A stretch of DNA of 52,848 nt, taken from positions 1 to 52,848 of the forward strand of contig JAJCYF010000108.1 in assembly GCA_029263035.1 (NCBI GenBank), written 5' to 3'. Positions 8,221 to 16,550 of this stretch are shown in pieces. The notes beneath the pieces were generated by a model. It was given only the letters and a program-made list of their open reading frames with translations, did no database searches and was not told the origin of the DNA. The first letter of the stretch is position 1. Every line of letters begins with the position of its first letter. The position numbers and the translations under genes were made by a program. Source of the stretch: Actinomycetes bacterium. Its GTDB lineage: Bacteria > Actinomycetota > CADDZG01 > JAHWKV01.

Positions 8221-8244
8221 GGCCGGGGATTCCCCGGCCTTTTT
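8221..8244 (+). terminator. Intrinsic terminator after rpsI
   Basis: GGCCGGGG-ATT-CCCCGGCC forms an 8-bp GC stem with a three-base loop (8221-8239), followed by TTTTT. It closes the ribosomal cluster 21 bases after the rpsI stop. Confidence 0.9.
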
Positions 8245-8303
8245 CGATAGCTCGAAATCCCCTACTATGTGACTACTAGTCACGCTTAGTGGTGGAGATC
8301 CCC

Positions 8304-9218
8304 TTGAATCGCTTCGTTCCCAGGTGCCGGCGTGCATTGACGTGTGCCCTGTTGATGGTTCTGCTGATCGCGCAGCCTGCCGGCGGCCGGTTCCAGACGG
8401 GCGGGTTCAACCTCGACGAACTGACTGCGCTGGCCGGTACCGGGCCCGACCCGGGGATCGGAAATCTCCAGACCCGGCTCAAGTGGGCGGTTGAGACCGG
8501 GGTGCCGCCGGAATGGCGGGAGTCGGTACGGGTGGTGTGGACCGTCGGCAACGTGAGCCGCGGCCACCTCGCTCTTTCCTACCTGGACGGCCGCACAATC
8601 CTCTCCCCGCGCCTGATGAACCGGTCGGCGGAGGAGGTAGTTGCCACGGTGGCCCATGAGTTCGGCCACCAGATAGCTTTCGCACTGGTCAGCCCGGTGA
8701 TCGGGATGCCGCCGCAGGGGTTCATGGACATCGCACCCTCCTACAACGACATCCGGGAGGGCTGGGCGGACTGTGTCGCCCGGGTCTGGACCGGCTCGAC
8801 GCTGCGCACGCTGAGCGAGTCCGGCCCCTGCAGCCTGGAGACGGCGGGGTACGTTGCGGGGCTTCTGCACGACCCGGCAACCCTGGGGGCCACCGTGCGG
8901 ATCGACCCTCCGCCGATCTACGTTCCGGCTCCGCCCGCCCCGGCTCCGGTTCCGGTGGCGCTGCCACCCGTCCCGGAGCCCGCCATCATAGTGCCGGAGT
9001 TGATTCCGACGGCTGCGCCAACCCGGATAAGCGCCGCTCCGGCGCAGCCGGCCGAGGCCGCTCCGAGAGGGTCGAACGGCCTGGCGATCGTCCTCGCGCT
9101 GACACCGCTGCCGCTGGCCCTCTCCGCCGCCGTCTACCTGCTGGTCCGCAAACGCAATGAGACGCTGCTCGCCTGGGCGACCGGCGCCGCCCGGCGCAAG
9201 CCCCCCGGATCCACCTAA
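8304..9218 (+). CDS. Membrane-anchored HEFGH zinc-metalloprotease-like protein
   Basis: Predicted exported protease of unknown substrate. Layout in 304 residues: signal peptide (RRALTCALLMVLLIAQPAGG), a domain with the zinc motif AHEFGHQIAF and a downstream EGWADC that could supply the third ligand (gluzincin pattern), a ~90-residue Pro/Ala linker, and one C-terminal membrane helix (AIVLALTPLPLALSAAVYLLV) followed by basic residues. I chose the TTG at 8304 because GGAG sits six bases upstream and a signal peptide starts there; the GTG at 8289 has no ribosome-binding site. The family is not certain, and the catalytic role is inferred from the motif only. Confidence 0.8.
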   Translation: MNRFVPRCRRALTCALLMVLLIAQPAGGRFQTGGFNLDELTALAGTGPDPGIGNLQTRLKWAVETGVPPEWRESVRVVWTVGNVSRGHLALSYLDGRTILSPRLMNRSAEEVVATVAHEFGHQIAFALVSPVIGMPPQGFMDIAPSYNDIREGWADCVARVWTGSTLRTLSESGPCSLETAGYVAGLLHDPATLGATVRIDPPPIYVPAPPAPAPVPVALPPVPEPAIIVPELIPTAAPTRISAAPAQPAEAAPRGSNGLAIVLALTPLPLALSAAVYLLVRKRNETLLAWATGAARRKPPGST

Positions 9219-9616
9219 GCCGACGGCAAGTCAGGCAACCCCTGGATCGTTAAATCTGCCATGGGAAAGTCGCTCAGGTTGTCGGTGACCAGTACCGCCC
9301 CGTGTGCCCTCGCAGTCCCGGCGACGATGGCGTCTGCGGTGTGTAAGGTCCGGCCCCTTCGCTGCAGGTCGGCCTGATACCTGCCGGCTCGTCGTGCCGC
9401 CTCCCTGGTTGTCTCCAGGTACTCCAGGCGTTCGATCAATTCCCTCGCCCGCTTACGCTCAGGGGGCCGCAATCCTCGTTCCACCTCCGCGATATTGACG
9501 CAGCAGATGCCCAGCCGGTGCCCCTCACCCAACAGATCAAGTAGGAAGCGGCTTACTGCGGAGTCCCCGCGTAGATGTGCGATGAGAACGGTCGTGTCCA
9601 GCAGATACCGGCTCAA
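9215..9616 (-). CDS. vapC: PIN-domain ribonuclease toxin (VapC family)
   Basis: Toxin of a type II toxin-antitoxin pair; VapC enzymes cleave RNA, often tRNA, using Mg2+. The 133-residue protein keeps the acidic active site: D7 (LLDTTVLI), E44 (NIAEVERG), D95 (LHTADAIVAG) and D112 (VLVTDNLSDF). Its start overlaps the antitoxin stop by four bases, the usual VapBC arrangement. It converges on the protease gene with a four-base overlap. Confidence 0.93.
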   Translation of the reverse strand: MSRYLLDTTVLIAHLRGDSAVSRFLLDLLGEGHRLGICCVNIAEVERGLRPPERKRARELIERLEYLETTREAARRAGRYQADLQRRGRTLHTADAIVAGTARAHGAVLVTDNLSDFPMADLTIQGLPDLPSA

Positions 9617-9867
9617 CCGGCGGTGGATTCAGTTTCCGACCGGCGGGAGGACCGAACCCATTCACGGGTCGACCGGCGATCACCCCACTCGGATCGAGCA
9701 GAGTCGCCAAGCATCCCGGAGGTCCCCTTCAACGACTCCTCCAGAGCCAAGCGCTGGAGCTTCTCGCGAGCGGCGTTTTCGAGGAACCGGCTCCGTCCTC
9801 GCTGGCCCACGAGGGTGTCGATTGCCTGAATGACGTCTTCCGAAAGGACCACATGTGTTCTGGCCAT
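9613..9867 (-). CDS. vapB: VapB-type ribbon-helix-helix antitoxin
   Basis: Antitoxin expected to neutralise the adjacent PIN toxin and repress its own operon. The 84-residue protein has an N-terminal ribbon-helix-helix pattern (RTHVVLSEDVIQAIDTLVGQRGRSRFLE) and a charged, probably flexible C-terminus that would wrap the toxin. The ATG is preceded by AAGGAAG about nine bases upstream. A pair of direct repeats lies in the promoter region (9887-9906). Confidence 0.9.
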   Translation of the reverse strand: MARTHVVLSEDVIQAIDTLVGQRGRSRFLENAAREKLQRLALEESLKGTSGMLGDSARSEWGDRRSTREWVRSSRRSETESTAG

Positions 9868-9886
9868 CTTGTGATCTTCCTTTCAA

Positions 9887-9906
9887 ATCCCACTGGTCAT
9901 CCCACT
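9887..9906 (-). promoter_or_regulatory. Direct repeats upstream of vapBC1, candidate operator
   Basis: ATCCCACT occurs at 9887-9894 and 9899-9906 (AGTGGGAT on the coding strand), a 12-bp period close to one helical turn. A TAAAGT hexamer at 9904-9909 (minus strand) overlaps the distal copy. Ribbon-helix-helix antitoxins commonly bind such tandem sites. Confidence 0.5.
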
Positions 9907-9965
9907 TTACCGCACGGACATTGCCGGTGCCGCCGTCCGGTGCCCGGCCCCGTCATTCGCCGGGC

Positions 9966-9971
9966 TAAGAT
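9966..9971 (+). promoter_or_regulatory. Candidate -10 (TAAGAT) for leaderless glmM
   Basis: Seven bases separate this hexamer from the glmM ATG at 9979; no Shine-Dalgarno sequence is visible. Confidence 0.45.
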
Positions 9972-9978
9972 CATTCCC

Positions 9979-11301
9979 ATGGACAAGCTTTTCGGCACCG
10001 ACGGCGTACGGGGCGTCGCCAACCTGCAGCTGACCCCCGATCTGGCTCTGCGCCTGGGCCGGGCCGCCGCCTTCGAGCTGGCGACCGGGGGAAGACCGCG
10101 CATCGTCCTGGGCCGCGACACCCGGGCCTCCGGGCCGATGCTCCAGGCGGCGCTGGCCGCCGGGATCATGTCCGCGGGTGCCGAGGTGGTGGACATCGGG
10201 GTCGTTCCCACCCCGGCGGTCGCTTTCTGGGTGACCACCCTGGGCGCTTCCGCCGGAGCAGTTGTCTCCGCTTCCCACAACCCGTTCTCCGACAACGGCA
10301 TCAAGTTCTTCGGCGGCGACGGGTTCAAGCTGACCGATGAGCAGGAGGAACGGATAGAGGGCCTGGTGGACTCGGCCCACTCGGGCGGACCGGCCGGCGG
10401 TACCGGGGAGTTGAGTGACTCCGAGGACCTGTACGTCAAGCACGCGCTGGAGTCGCTGGAGGGCCGCAGCCTGGAGGGCCTGCGGCTGGTGCTGGACTGC
10501 TCCAATGGGGCGGCATTTCGCACCAGCCCGGAGGCATTCACCCGGGCCGGCGCCGAGCTGACCGTGATCAACGCCGACCCCGACGGGGTCAACATCAACG
10601 CCGGGTGCGGCTCGCAGCACCTCGGCGGGCTGGTGGACCGGGTCCGGGCCGCCGGTGCCCACCTGGGACTCGCCCACGATGGTGACGCCGACCGGGTTAT
10701 TGCGGTGGACGAGGAGGGCAAGGTGGTGGACGGCGACTGCCTTATCGCCGCGCTGGCAATCGAGCTCCAGCAGGCGGGCAGGCTGGCCGGCAACCGGGTT
10801 GTCTCCACCGTGATGGCCAACCTTGGCTTTCGCCGGGCGCTGGCAGCCGCCGGCATCGAGCTGGCAGAAACCCCGGTGGGGGACCGCTATGTGCTGGAGG
10901 AGATGCGCCGCTGCGGGGCCTCCATCGGCGGGGAACAGTCCGGACACGTGATCTTCTCCCGCTTTTCGACCACCGGCGACGGGCTCATCACCGGACTTCG
11001 CCTGGCCGCGCTGATGGTGTCCTCGGGTCGCAAACTCTCCGAGCTGGCCGCAGTGGTGGAGAAGTTTCCCCAGGTGCTGGTCAACGTGCCGGTGACCGAT
11101 GCCCGCCGGATCGGGTCGTCGCCGGTGCTGGCCGAGGCGGTGGAGCAGGCACAAAGCCGAATGGGCGACCGGGGCCGGGTGCTGGTCCGTCCGTCCGGGA
11201 CCGAATCCCTGGTAAGGGTGATGGTGGAGGCGCCCGACATCGAGACCGCCGACTCGGTGGCGGCGAGCCTGGCGGCGGTCATCGCCGGAGAGGACCTCTA
11301 G
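9979..11301 (+). CDS. glmM: Phosphoglucosamine mutase
   Basis: Interconverts glucosamine-6-phosphate and glucosamine-1-phosphate on the way to UDP-GlcNAc for peptidoglycan. 440 residues, the usual length. The phosphoserine is S99 in VSASHNPFSDNGIKFFG, the metal loop is DGDADR and the phosphate-binding loop is RPSGTESLVRVM. The frame is open upstream, but MDKLFGTDGVRG at 9979 is the family N-terminus and fits a leaderless start. In mycobacteria glmM also follows rplM-rpsI; here a metalloprotease and vapBC1 lie between. Confidence 0.97.
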   Translation: MDKLFGTDGVRGVANLQLTPDLALRLGRAAAFELATGGRPRIVLGRDTRASGPMLQAALAAGIMSAGAEVVDIGVVPTPAVAFWVTTLGASAGAVVSASHNPFSDNGIKFFGGDGFKLTDEQEERIEGLVDSAHSGGPAGGTGELSDSEDLYVKHALESLEGRSLEGLRLVLDCSNGAAFRTSPEAFTRAGAELTVINADPDGVNINAGCGSQHLGGLVDRVRAAGAHLGLAHDGDADRVIAVDEEGKVVDGDCLIAALAIELQQAGRLAGNRVVSTVMANLGFRRALAAAGIELAETPVGDRYVLEEMRRCGASIGGEQSGHVIFSRFSTTGDGLITGLRLAALMVSSGRKLSELAAVVEKFPQVLVNVPVTDARRIGSSPVLAEAVEQAQSRMGDRGRVLVRPSGTESLVRVMVEAPDIETADSVAASLAAVIAGEDL

Positions 11302-11363
11302 CAGTCGGGTGAGCAGTCTGCCAGCGGGTTTGAAGTAATTATGTAGAAGCGGTCTGCGGTGGG

Positions 11364-11369
11364 TATATC
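11364..11369 (+). promoter_or_regulatory. Candidate -10 (TATATC) for a leaderless STAS gene
   Basis: Six bases precede the GTG at 11376. The surrounding GGGTATATC also resembles a stress-sigma -10, but no GTTT lies at the matching distance. Confidence 0.45.
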
Positions 11370-11375
11370 CTTCCC

Positions 11376-11837
11376 GTGCCGAATTCAGATCCATTTCGGT
11401 CGGCTATCCCCCAGTCTTCAGGGACCTTGGTCACACTGGGCTCTTTCGAGGACGCGCCCTTGGATTCTGCACCCCCCGGCCTTTCGACCGTCGACTACTT
11501 CGCCGTCGACGTCCGCTACTACGAGAGTTCCGCGACCCTGTCCCTCAACGGTGAGCTGGACCTGGGCTCGGCCGAGATTCTGAGCCATGCGCTCGACCCG
11601 GTGGAGGTCTACGGGGCCGACCCGGTGGTTATCGACATGTCGGAGGTCGGGTTCCTCGACTGCTCCGGACTGGCGGTGCTGCTCGGCGCCTACAACCGGG
11701 CGTGCCGGGACGACCGGGACCTGTTCATCACCAACCCCCAGGCGCCGGTCCGCCGGATCTTCGTTCTGACCGGCTGCAAACATCTGCTCAGCGGAAGCGC
11801 CCGCCAGGATCCCGGAGGACTCAAAGCCCCGGCTTGA
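11376..11837 (+). CDS. STAS-domain protein (anti-sigma factor antagonist-like)
   Basis: Likely partner-switching regulator of the SpoIIAA/RsbV type, in which an unphosphorylated STAS protein titrates an anti-sigma kinase. 153 residues: an unstructured N-terminal ~40, then a STAS fold (ATLSLNGELDLGSAEIL, PVVIDMSEVGFLDCSGLAVLL). S97 in DCSG sits at the usual phosphorylation site. No RsbW-like kinase or cognate sigma factor is nearby. The GTG start follows a -10-like TATATC by six bases. Confidence 0.85.
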   Translation: MPNSDPFRSAIPQSSGTLVTLGSFEDAPLDSAPPGLSTVDYFAVDVRYYESSATLSLNGELDLGSAEILSHALDPVEVYGADPVVIDMSEVGFLDCSGLAVLLGAYNRACRDDRDLFITNPQAPVRRIFVLTGCKHLLSGSARQDPGGLKAPA

Positions 11838-11848
11838 CCCCCTCTCCC

Positions 11849-11854
11849 TACAAT
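11849..11854 (+). promoter_or_regulatory. Candidate -10 (TACAAT) for leaderless nnrD
   Basis: TACAAT followed by GGGCGG and the GTG start. Close to consensus and without room for a ribosome-binding site on a transcript starting at +7. Confidence 0.5.
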
Positions 11855-11860
11855 GGGCGG

Positions 11861-13405
11861 GTGCAAAATGTCCTGACGCCTTCCCAGATGGCCGCCGCCG
11901 ACCGCGCGGCGGCGGAGTCCGGCATCCCCTCCACCGACCTGATGGACCGGGCCGGCCGGACGGTAGGCCGGGAGGCGGTTGCCCTGCTCGGGGGAACCTA
12001 CGGGCACCGGGTCACCGTGCTGTGCGGCAAAGGCAACAACGCCGGAGACGGGTTTGTGGCGGCCGGGTATCTCGCTCGGCGGGGAGCGGCCTGCAACGTA
12101 ATCCTGATGGCGGAGCCGGGCGAGCTCAAGGGTGATGCCGGCGATGCATTCGCACGGATGCAGGGCTCGGGTGTTTCGGTTCACCGCTATGAGCCTTCGC
12201 GTCTCGGACGCGAGCTCGGGCGGTCGGACCTGGTCATCGACGCAATGCTGGGCACCGGGTTCAAGGGAGCCCTCAGTGGAGCGATGGCCGCGGCAGCCGG
12301 GGCGGCCAACGCCAGCGGCGTGGAGATTCTGGCCATCGACATCCCTTCCGGGGTCGACGGCGAAACCGGCCGGGTCCAGGGGGAAGCGATCGTGGCCGCC
12401 CGGACACTCACCCTCGCCGCGCTGAAGACCGGCCTTCTACTGCAGCCGGGCGCCCGCCACGCCGGCGAGGTGACCGTGGAGGACATCGGGATCCCGGACG
12501 AGCTGATGCAGTCCGAGCTGTTCCTGGCGGGATCGGACGACCTGTCCGGGGTGCTCCCCGCCCGGCTACCGACCGCCCACAAACGCAGCGTCGGCAAGGT
12601 GCTGGTGGTCGCGGGATCGGTCTCCATGTCCGGCGCGGTGGTGCTCACCGCCACCGGAGCACTGCGGGCCGGCGCCGGACTGGTCCGCATGGCGGTTCCC
12701 GAGTGCATCCGCAACTCGGTAGGACCGCAGGTGATCGAGGCCCTCACCGCCGGAATGCCCGACACCGCCCGGGGCGCCTTCAGCTTTGATGCGGCGGGGC
12801 CGGTGGTGGAACTTGCCGGTCAGATGCAGGTGGTGGCGATGGGGCCGGGAGTCGGCAAGGATGTCGAGACGATGAACTTCGTGACCGAGGTCCTGCACGG
12901 GGTGGACCGGCCGGTGGTGCTGGACGCCGACGGCATCTCCGCCTTCCAGGGCCACCCGGAAAGCCTTCGGGAGCGCCCGGCGCCCACCATCCTCACGCCG
13001 CACTCGGGGGAGCTGGCCCGGCTGCTCGGGAGGCCGGTGGAGCAGATCGACTCGGACCGGATCTCGTCGGTGAGAGAGGCCGCCCGGCGCACCGGAGCGG
13101 TAGTGCTGCTCAAGGGATTTCGCACCCTGGTTGCCCGGCCGGACGGACAAACCGTGATGGTCGATGCGGGAGGCCCCGTCCTGGCGACCGGGGGCTCGGG
13201 TGACGTCCTGACCGGCGTCATCGCCGCCCTGGCGGCTGCAGGCATGGATCCGTTTACGGCCGCGTGGGCCGGTGCCTGCCTGCACGGTCTGGCCGGCGAG
13301 ATGCTGGCCGGGTGGATGGGGGAGCGCGGGGTCGTCGCAGGGGACCTGTTGAATGCGCTCCCGATGGTGATCTTCAAGGCGGCCGGCCGGGGGAGTTCTT
13401 CGTGA
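11861..13405 (+). CDS. nnrD: Bifunctional NAD(P)HX epimerase/ADP-dependent dehydratase
   Basis: Repairs hydrated NAD(P)H: the N-terminal YjeF_N domain (about 1-210; LCGKGNNAGDGFVAA) epimerises R-NAD(P)HX, and the C-terminal ribokinase-like domain (about 225-514) dehydrates S-NAD(P)HX using ADP. Motifs of the latter include SVGKVLVVAGS and ATGGSGDVLTGVIAAL with the catalytic aspartate. 514 residues is typical of the fused form. The frame is open upstream through the STAS gene, but GTG 11861 gives the family start (MQNVLTPSQMAAAD). It ends in a GTGA overlap with alr. Confidence 0.95.
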   Translation: MQNVLTPSQMAAADRAAAESGIPSTDLMDRAGRTVGREAVALLGGTYGHRVTVLCGKGNNAGDGFVAAGYLARRGAACNVILMAEPGELKGDAGDAFARMQGSGVSVHRYEPSRLGRELGRSDLVIDAMLGTGFKGALSGAMAAAAGAANASGVEILAIDIPSGVDGETGRVQGEAIVAARTLTLAALKTGLLLQPGARHAGEVTVEDIGIPDELMQSELFLAGSDDLSGVLPARLPTAHKRSVGKVLVVAGSVSMSGAVVLTATGALRAGAGLVRMAVPECIRNSVGPQVIEALTAGMPDTARGAFSFDAAGPVVELAGQMQVVAMGPGVGKDVETMNFVTEVLHGVDRPVVLDADGISAFQGHPESLRERPAPTILTPHSGELARLLGRPVEQIDSDRISSVREAARRTGAVVLLKGFRTLVARPDGQTVMVDAGGPVLATGGSGDVLTGVIAALAAAGMDPFTAAWAGACLHGLAGEMLAGWMGERGVVAGDLLNALPMVIFKAAGRGSSS

Positions 13406-14526
13406 CGGTGAAAACCGAAGCCCTGGCCCTGTGGGCCGAGGTGGACCTGGACTGCATCCGGCGCAACGTCGCCCGGATCAAGGCTTTGCTGAAGCCGGGC
13501 ACGCTGATGCTGTCGGTGGTCAAGGCCAACGCCTACGGCCACGGCGAGGTGGAGGTGGCCGGCGCGGCCATCGACGGCGGCGCCGACTGGCTCGGGGTAG
13601 CCCGGGTGGAGGAGGGGGCAGCCCTGCGGGCGGCCGGGATCGACCGGCCGATACTGCTGCTGGCCCAGCCTCCGTTGAGCGCGCTGCCCGCCGCCGCCGA
13701 GCACAACCTCACCCCGACGATCTACACCGAGGAGGGGGCGAGGGCCTGGTCCGAGCAGGCCGGCGGCGCCAAACGCCTCAGTTGCCACCTGAAGGTCGAT
13801 ACCGGCATGCACCGCTACGGGGTCCCCCGTGAGGCCGCTGCCGCCTTCATGGACCTCCTGGACGCCCTGGAGGGGGTTGAGCTGGGGGGGATCTGGACCC
13901 ACTTCGCGGTGGCGGAGGAGGTGTCCAACTCGTTCACCTCCCAGCAGCACAAGCTGTTCCTCGAATTGCTGGACGAGCTCGGTCCCCGCACCGACGGCCT
14001 GATCCGCCACATCTCCAACTCGGCCGGGGCGCTCACCTTCCCCGAAGCGCACCTGGACCTGGTGAGGGTGGGAATCGCCGGCTACGGGATCTACCCGTCG
14101 CCTGCTCTGGCGGACACGGTTGAGCTGGAGCCGGCCATGAGCTTCAAGGCCCGGGTGGGCATGGTGAAGCGGCTGCCGGCCGGGGAGTCCATCTCCTACG
14201 GCCAGCGCTACACCCTCGCCCGCGAGAGTGTGGTGGCCACCGTGCCCTGCGGGTACGCCGACGGGCTGCGCCGGTCCCTGACGAACCTGGGCGAGGTGTT
14301 GATCCGGGGCAAGCGTTACCCGATCGCCGGGACGATCACCATGGACCACTTCCTGGTGGACGCCGGTGAGGATGAGCTTTCGGCCGGCGACGAGGTGGTC
14401 ATCCTCGGCCGCCAGGGCACCGAACAGATCACCGCCCAGGACATGGCCGGCAAATTGGGGACAATCCCTTACGAGGTGGTGTGCGGCGTCAGCGCCCGGG
14501 TACGGCGGATCTACCTGAACCCGTAG
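13402..14526 (+). CDS. alr: Alanine racemase
   Basis: PLP enzyme that makes D-alanine for peptidoglycan. 374 residues. The PLP lysine is K41 in SVVKANAYGHG and the second catalytic base is Y266 in SISYGQRYT. I place the start at the GTG overlapping the nnrD stop, with GGAG seven bases upstream; this gives WAEVDLDCIRRN at the expected distance. A GTG at 13408 is possible. The nnrD-alr coupling is conserved in actinobacteria. Confidence 0.96.
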   Translation: MTVKTEALALWAEVDLDCIRRNVARIKALLKPGTLMLSVVKANAYGHGEVEVAGAAIDGGADWLGVARVEEGAALRAAGIDRPILLLAQPPLSALPAAAEHNLTPTIYTEEGARAWSEQAGGAKRLSCHLKVDTGMHRYGVPREAAAAFMDLLDALEGVELGGIWTHFAVAEEVSNSFTSQQHKLFLELLDELGPRTDGLIRHISNSAGALTFPEAHLDLVRVGIAGYGIYPSPALADTVELEPAMSFKARVGMVKRLPAGESISYGQRYTLARESVVATVPCGYADGLRRSLTNLGEVLIRGKRYPIAGTITMDHFLVDAGEDELSAGDEVVILGRQGTEQITAQDMAGKLGTIPYEVVCGVSARVRRIYLNP

Positions 14527-14636
14527 GCGGGCGGGCGCTGCCTACGAAGTTCGTCCAGTCGTTATCATCTAGGGAGCGGGTGGGGACCAAAAGCGTCGCG
14601 CCCTGTTGAGATTTCGTCGGTTTGGGGGTTCTGGTG

Positions 14637-15281
14637 GTGTGGCAGACGCTCGATGAAGTTAGGGTCGAGGCTGCGGGGTGCACCCGCTGCCGTCTGGCAG
14701 CCGGACGGACCCAGGTGGTCTGGATGGACGGAGATCCGGAGTCCGACCTGATGTTCGTGGGCGAGGCGCCCGGGATGAACGAGGACAAGCTCGGCAGGCC
14801 GTTCGTCGGCGCGGCAGGAAAGTTGCTGGACCAGCTCTTGGAATCCATAGCGCTCGACCGGAGCAAATGTGTGATCTGCAACGTGATCAAATGCCGTCCA
14901 CCCTCCAACCGCAACCCGGAACCGGACGAGATCGCCACCTGCAGCCCGTACCTCAAGGCGCAGATCGACTTCATCAAGCCGGCGGTGATCGTAACGCTGG
15001 GTAACTTCGCCACCCGCTACATCCTGGACCGCCAGCTTTCGATCACTCGGGTCCGGGGCCAGATCTTTCGCGCCTTCGGGGCCAAGGTCATCCCCACCCT
15101 GCACCCGGCCGCTGCGCTGCATTCCGGAGGCGTCGGGTCTCCCCAGTTCGCCCTGATCCGCTCCGACTTCGATCTCATCAGCTCCGAGCTTGCCAAGGGC
15201 CGGCCGGCTCCCCCCGCTCCCGCTCCGGCCCTGCCGGCACCCGCGGCAGAGGCGTTCGTCTCTCAAGAGTCGCTGTTTTAA
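14637..15281 (+). CDS. Uracil-DNA glycosylase, family 4 ([4Fe-4S])
   Basis: Excises uracil from DNA to start base-excision repair. Family 4 signatures are GEAPGMNEDKLGRPFVGAAG, NVIKCRPPSNRNP and the HPAA motif. The four cluster cysteines are present: CTRC near the N-terminus, one in KCRPP and one in ATCSPYL. About 214 residues with a Pro/Ala tail. The start is uncertain among TTG 14622 and GTG 14634 or 14637; 14637 has GGGGG about eight bases upstream and gives the normal N-terminus. Confidence 0.93.
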   Translation: MWQTLDEVRVEAAGCTRCRLAAGRTQVVWMDGDPESDLMFVGEAPGMNEDKLGRPFVGAAGKLLDQLLESIALDRSKCVICNVIKCRPPSNRNPEPDEIATCSPYLKAQIDFIKPAVIVTLGNFATRYILDRQLSITRVRGQIFRAFGAKVIPTLHPAAALHSGGVGSPQFALIRSDFDLISSELAKGRPAPPAPAPALPAPAAEAFVSQESLF

Positions 15282-15282
15282 C

Positions 15283-15855
15283 GTGGCCGCCCCGAAGCCT
15301 AAGAAGCTGACCCTGGAATCGCACTCCGCCGCGGAGACCCAGAGCCTGGGGGGTCTACTGGCACCGATGCTGGTGCCCGGCGACGTCCTGGTGATGTCGG
15401 GAGACCTCGGTGCCGGCAAAACCACCTTCGTGCAGGGCCTGGCCAAGGGGCTGGGGATCGTGGAGCGGGTGACCTCTCCCACCTTTGTGCTGATGAAGGA
15501 GTACCAGGGCGGACGGTTTCCGCTGATGCACCTGGACGTCTACCGGCTGGGCAAGGTCCAGGAGGTCATCGACCTCGGAATCGACGAGTACCTGGACCCC
15601 TCCTACGTGGTGGTGGTCGAGTGGGGGGACAAGGTGGAACCCCTGCTGCCGCAGGACCACCTGACGATCGAGCTGGTGCACGGGGGAGCCGACGTCCGCA
15701 CCATCACCCTCACCGGCAAGGGCGCTCCGTGGGCCGGCCGGATGGACTCGATCAAAAAGATGGTGGAGGGGCTGGCCGTCTCCTCGAGGGCCAGCGGACC
15801 CCGCCTGGGTGAAGACTTCCAGCCCGGCAGCCCCACGGAATCGGGCAACAACTGA
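15283..15855 (+). CDS. tsaE: tRNA t6A biosynthesis ATPase TsaE
   Basis: ATPase that works with TsaB and TsaD in threonylcarbamoylation of adenosine 37 in ANN-decoding tRNAs. The Walker A is SGDLGAGKTT (residues ~39-48), followed by VTSPTFVLMKEY and HLDVYRL. 190 residues, longer than the usual ~150, because of a C-terminal extension after the conserved core. GTG start just after the glycosylase stop. The TGA overlaps tsaB (TGATG). First of the coupled set tsaE-tsaB-rimI-tsaD. Confidence 0.95.
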   Translation: MAAPKPKKLTLESHSAAETQSLGGLLAPMLVPGDVLVMSGDLGAGKTTFVQGLAKGLGIVERVTSPTFVLMKEYQGGRFPLMHLDVYRLGKVQEVIDLGIDEYLDPSYVVVVEWGDKVEPLLPQDHLTIELVHGGADVRTITLTGKGAPWAGRMDSIKKMVEGLAVSSRASGPRLGEDFQPGSPTESGNN

Positions 15856-16550
15856 TGCTGGTCCTGGGGATTGAGACGTCCACGCCGGCGTCCAGCGTCA
15901 CCATCGGCTCCGAGCAGGGGATCATCGGATCCTGCATGGTCACCCGCGGGGTGAGCCACGGTTCGTTCATTCTGCCGGCCGTCGAGTTCCTGATGAAGGA
16001 GGCCGACCTTAGCTACCGGAACCTGTCTGCGGTTGCGGTCGGGCTGGGGCCCGGGCTGTACACCGGCCTGAGGGTGGGGGTGGCAACCGCCAAGACGCTG
16101 GCCCAGGCACTCTCGGTCCCGATTATCGGCGTGTCGTCGCTGGACCTGTTGGCGTTCGACGTCCGGTATTCCGACAAGCTGATCTGCCCGGTCATCGACG
16201 CCAAGCGCAAAGAGGTTTTCTTCGGGTTTTACCGCCAGGTGCCGGGGGGAATAGCCCGGGAGAGCAGCTACGTGGTGGGTTCGCCGGAGCGGCTGCTGGC
16301 GGAGATGGAGGGGAGCAAGGACGACTTTTTGCTGGTCGGCAACGGCGCCCTGCTCTACCGTGAGCGTCTGGACGGCGCCCACAAGGTGGAGTTCGGGTCG
16401 ATGGCCAACGCGTTTCCCAGGGCGGCATCTCTGGTGGAGCTTGCGCTGCCGCGGCTCTACCGGGAGGACTACGACCGCCTGTTCGATCTGGAGCCCTTGT
16501 ACATGCGCCGCTCGGACGCCGAGATCAACTGGGAAAAGAAGGCCAAATGA
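15855..16550 (+). CDS. tsaB: tRNA t6A biosynthesis protein TsaB
   Basis: ASKHA-fold pseudo-enzyme that forms a heterodimer with TsaD and is needed for t6A37 formation. 231 residues with LGIETSTPASSVTIG at the N-terminus and GLGPGLYTGLRVGVATAKTLAQAL in the middle. The start overlaps the tsaE stop, and the stop overlaps rimI in ATGATG. Confidence 0.95.
   Translation: MLVLGIETSTPASSVTIGSEQGIIGSCMVTRGVSHGSFILPAVEFLMKEADLSYRNLSAVAVGLGPGLYTGLRVGVATAKTLAQALSVPIIGVSSLDLLAFDVRYSDKLICPVIDAKRKEVFFGFYRQVPGGIARESSYVVGSPERLLAEMEGSKDDFLLVGNGALLYRERLDGAHKVEFGSMANAFPRAASLVELALPRLYREDYDRLFDLEPLYMRRSDAEINWEKKAK

Noticed and set aside
11328..11366. Stress-sigma (SigB/SigF-type) promoter before the STAS gene
   Set aside because: GTTT (11328-11331) and GGGTAT (11361-11366) are present but 29 bases apart, about twice the required spacer.
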